A stretch of 7,018 bases of DNA. Source: Anaeromyxobacter sp. (lineage in GTDB: Bacteria; Myxococcota; Myxococcia; Myxococcales; Anaeromyxobacteraceae). Shown here piece by piece: positions 6,134 through 7,018 of the stretch. The notes under the pieces are model-generated. The model did not search any database. It saw only the letters and a list, made by a program, of their open reading frames with translations, and was not told where the DNA came from. The stretch lies in the NCBI GenBank assembly GCA_020028115.1, contig JAHWYA010000083.1, positions 1 to 7,018 of the forward strand, in the 5' to 3' direction. Each line of letters begins with the position of its first letter. The first letter of the stretch is position 1. The translations under genes and the position numbers were made by a program.

Positions 6134-7018
6134 AGGACGCCGCCCGCCGATCGGAGTCGTCCGCCATCGTGGCCACCGCCGGGTCGGGCCGCTCGCCGTC
6201 GTCGGCCCGCGACGGCTTGAGCGCCGCGAACACTCCCTCGAAGCTGCAGGTCGCGAGCGCCGCGCTGTACCCGAGCGGCCCGAGCGTCGACCCCTCCCAG
6301 AGGACCTTCCGCCCGAGCGCGTACGGGTCGCAGCCCCGCACGTTCTCGCGGTCCTCGGTGGTCGAGCCGGTCTCGTACCCCGCGTCCCGCACCGCGCGGC
6401 GGATCGCCGGCGAGTGGAAGCCGTTCGGGTACGCGAAGTGGCGCGGCGGGCGGCCGAGCCGCTCCGCGATCGCGTCGCGGCAGCCCTCGATCTCGCGACG
6501 CACCTGCGCGACCGAGAGGTTCGGCAGCGCGGCGTGCTGCACGCTGTGCCCGCCGACGTCGAGGCCCGCGCCGGCGAGGTCCTTCACCTCGTCCCAGTCG
6601 AGGGGGCGCGCCCCGGGCGGCAGGTCGGCCGGCGTCCGGCCGGTCCGCTCCTCGAGCGCGTCCGCGATGGCGAGGAGCGCGCGGTGCGGCGCCGTGGCGA
6701 TGAGCCGATCGAGGGTGTCGGACAGGTTGTCGCCGGTGGAGGCGGTGAGGGCCGCCTGCAGCGGCGCCGGCAGGCCCGCCCGCTCCGGCGGGATGCCGCC
6801 GCGCGCGAGCTCGCGCAGCGTGGCGTAGAGCCGGTCGTGGGTGAACCGCGCGGCGCTGCCGGTGAACCCCGTCGCGATGTAGACGGTCGCCGGGATCCGG
6901 AGCGAGGCGAGCACCGGGAGCGCCACCGCGTGGTTGTCGGCGTAGCCGTCGTCGAACGTCACCGCCGCGAAGGTGCGGCCCGGGCCGCGGGACCCCTCCG
7001 CGAGGACCCGCGCCGCGT
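6132..7018 (-). CDS. Polysaccharide deacetylase (NodB/CE4 family), 5' end beyond window
   Basis: The open frame continues to the window edge, so the true start is not visible. The GTG at 6962 falls directly before the catalytic motif and is not credible as a start. CE4 enzymes remove N- or O-acetyl groups from glycans using a metal held by Asp and two His. Counting from that GTG, motif 1 is TFDDGYADN (2-10), with the catalytic and metal Asp; motif 2 is GGHSVQH (137-143), the metal-binding HSxxH; and motif 3 is HFAYPNGFHSPAI (175-187). Between motifs 1 and 2 lie about 130 residues, some 80 more than in compact NodB domains. This insertion (about 34-120) is seen in deacetylases of exopolysaccharide and lipid-linked glycan loci. 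The tail after 245 is hydrophilic and variable. It is the first visible gene of the polysaccharide operon. Target sugar and cellular location cannot be judged without the N-terminus. Confidence 0.9.
   Translation of the reverse strand, partial: AARVLAEGSRGPGRTFAAVTFDDGYADNHAVALPVLASLRIPATVYIATGFTGSAARFTHDRLYATLRELARGGIPPERAGLPAPLQAALTASTGDNLSDTLDRLIATAPHRALLAIADALEERTGRTPADLPPGARPLDWDEVKDLAGAGLDVGGHSVQHAALPNLSVAQVRREIEGCRDAIAERLGRPPRHFAYPNGFHSPAIRRAVRDAGYETGSTTEDRENVRGCDPYALGRKVLWEGSTLGPLGYSAALATCSFEGVFAALKPSRADDGERPDPAVATMADDSDRRAAS

Overview
The window is very GC-rich DNA. The codons of the clear genes end almost always in G or C, and GTG starts are common. This fits a high-GC bacterium, perhaps a myxobacterium of the Anaeromyxobacter type. 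That placement is inferred from composition and gene style only.

Layout from left to right. The first ~80 bases hold a coding-like fragment that cannot be assigned to a strand with confidence. Then comes a complete alpha-D-glucose phosphoglucomutase gene (pgm, minus strand, 79-1722). Back to back with it, across only 63 bases, is a plus-strand gene for an exported protein of the phosphodiester glycosidase / DUF2233 type (1786-2637). Its 3' end overlaps by 32 bases the 3' end of a minus-strand DoxX-family membrane protein gene (2606-3058).

A stretch of about 640 bases (3059-3696) follows with no convincing gene and a visibly lower GC content in its middle. It carries three direct TTATGCSG octamers and one inverted copy within 96 bp, a perfect 12-bp palindrome, the coding-like tail of a broken minus-strand frame that stops right against the inverted copy, and two G/C hairpins. 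This looks like the scar or miniature remnant of a mobile element, or else a regulator-binding cluster.

The right half is a tight minus-strand operon for a surface polysaccharide, transcribed from the right edge leftwards: a polysaccharide deacetylase (6132 to beyond 7018, 5' end missing), an O-antigen ligase/polymerase-type multi-spanning membrane protein (4836-6122) and a family-4-like glycosyltransferase (3697-4839). The membrane protein starts 9 bases after the deacetylase stop, and its stop overlaps the glycosyltransferase start as GTGA. Together the three suggest cytoplasmic addition of a sugar, polymerisation or ligation at the outer face of the inner membrane, and deacetylation or editing of the glycan. 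Phosphoglucomutase would supply glucose-1-phosphate for nucleotide sugars, but it is a separate unit and the link is inference.

No complete new system is evident. The region most worth a second look is the repeat-bearing gap at 3318-3510.
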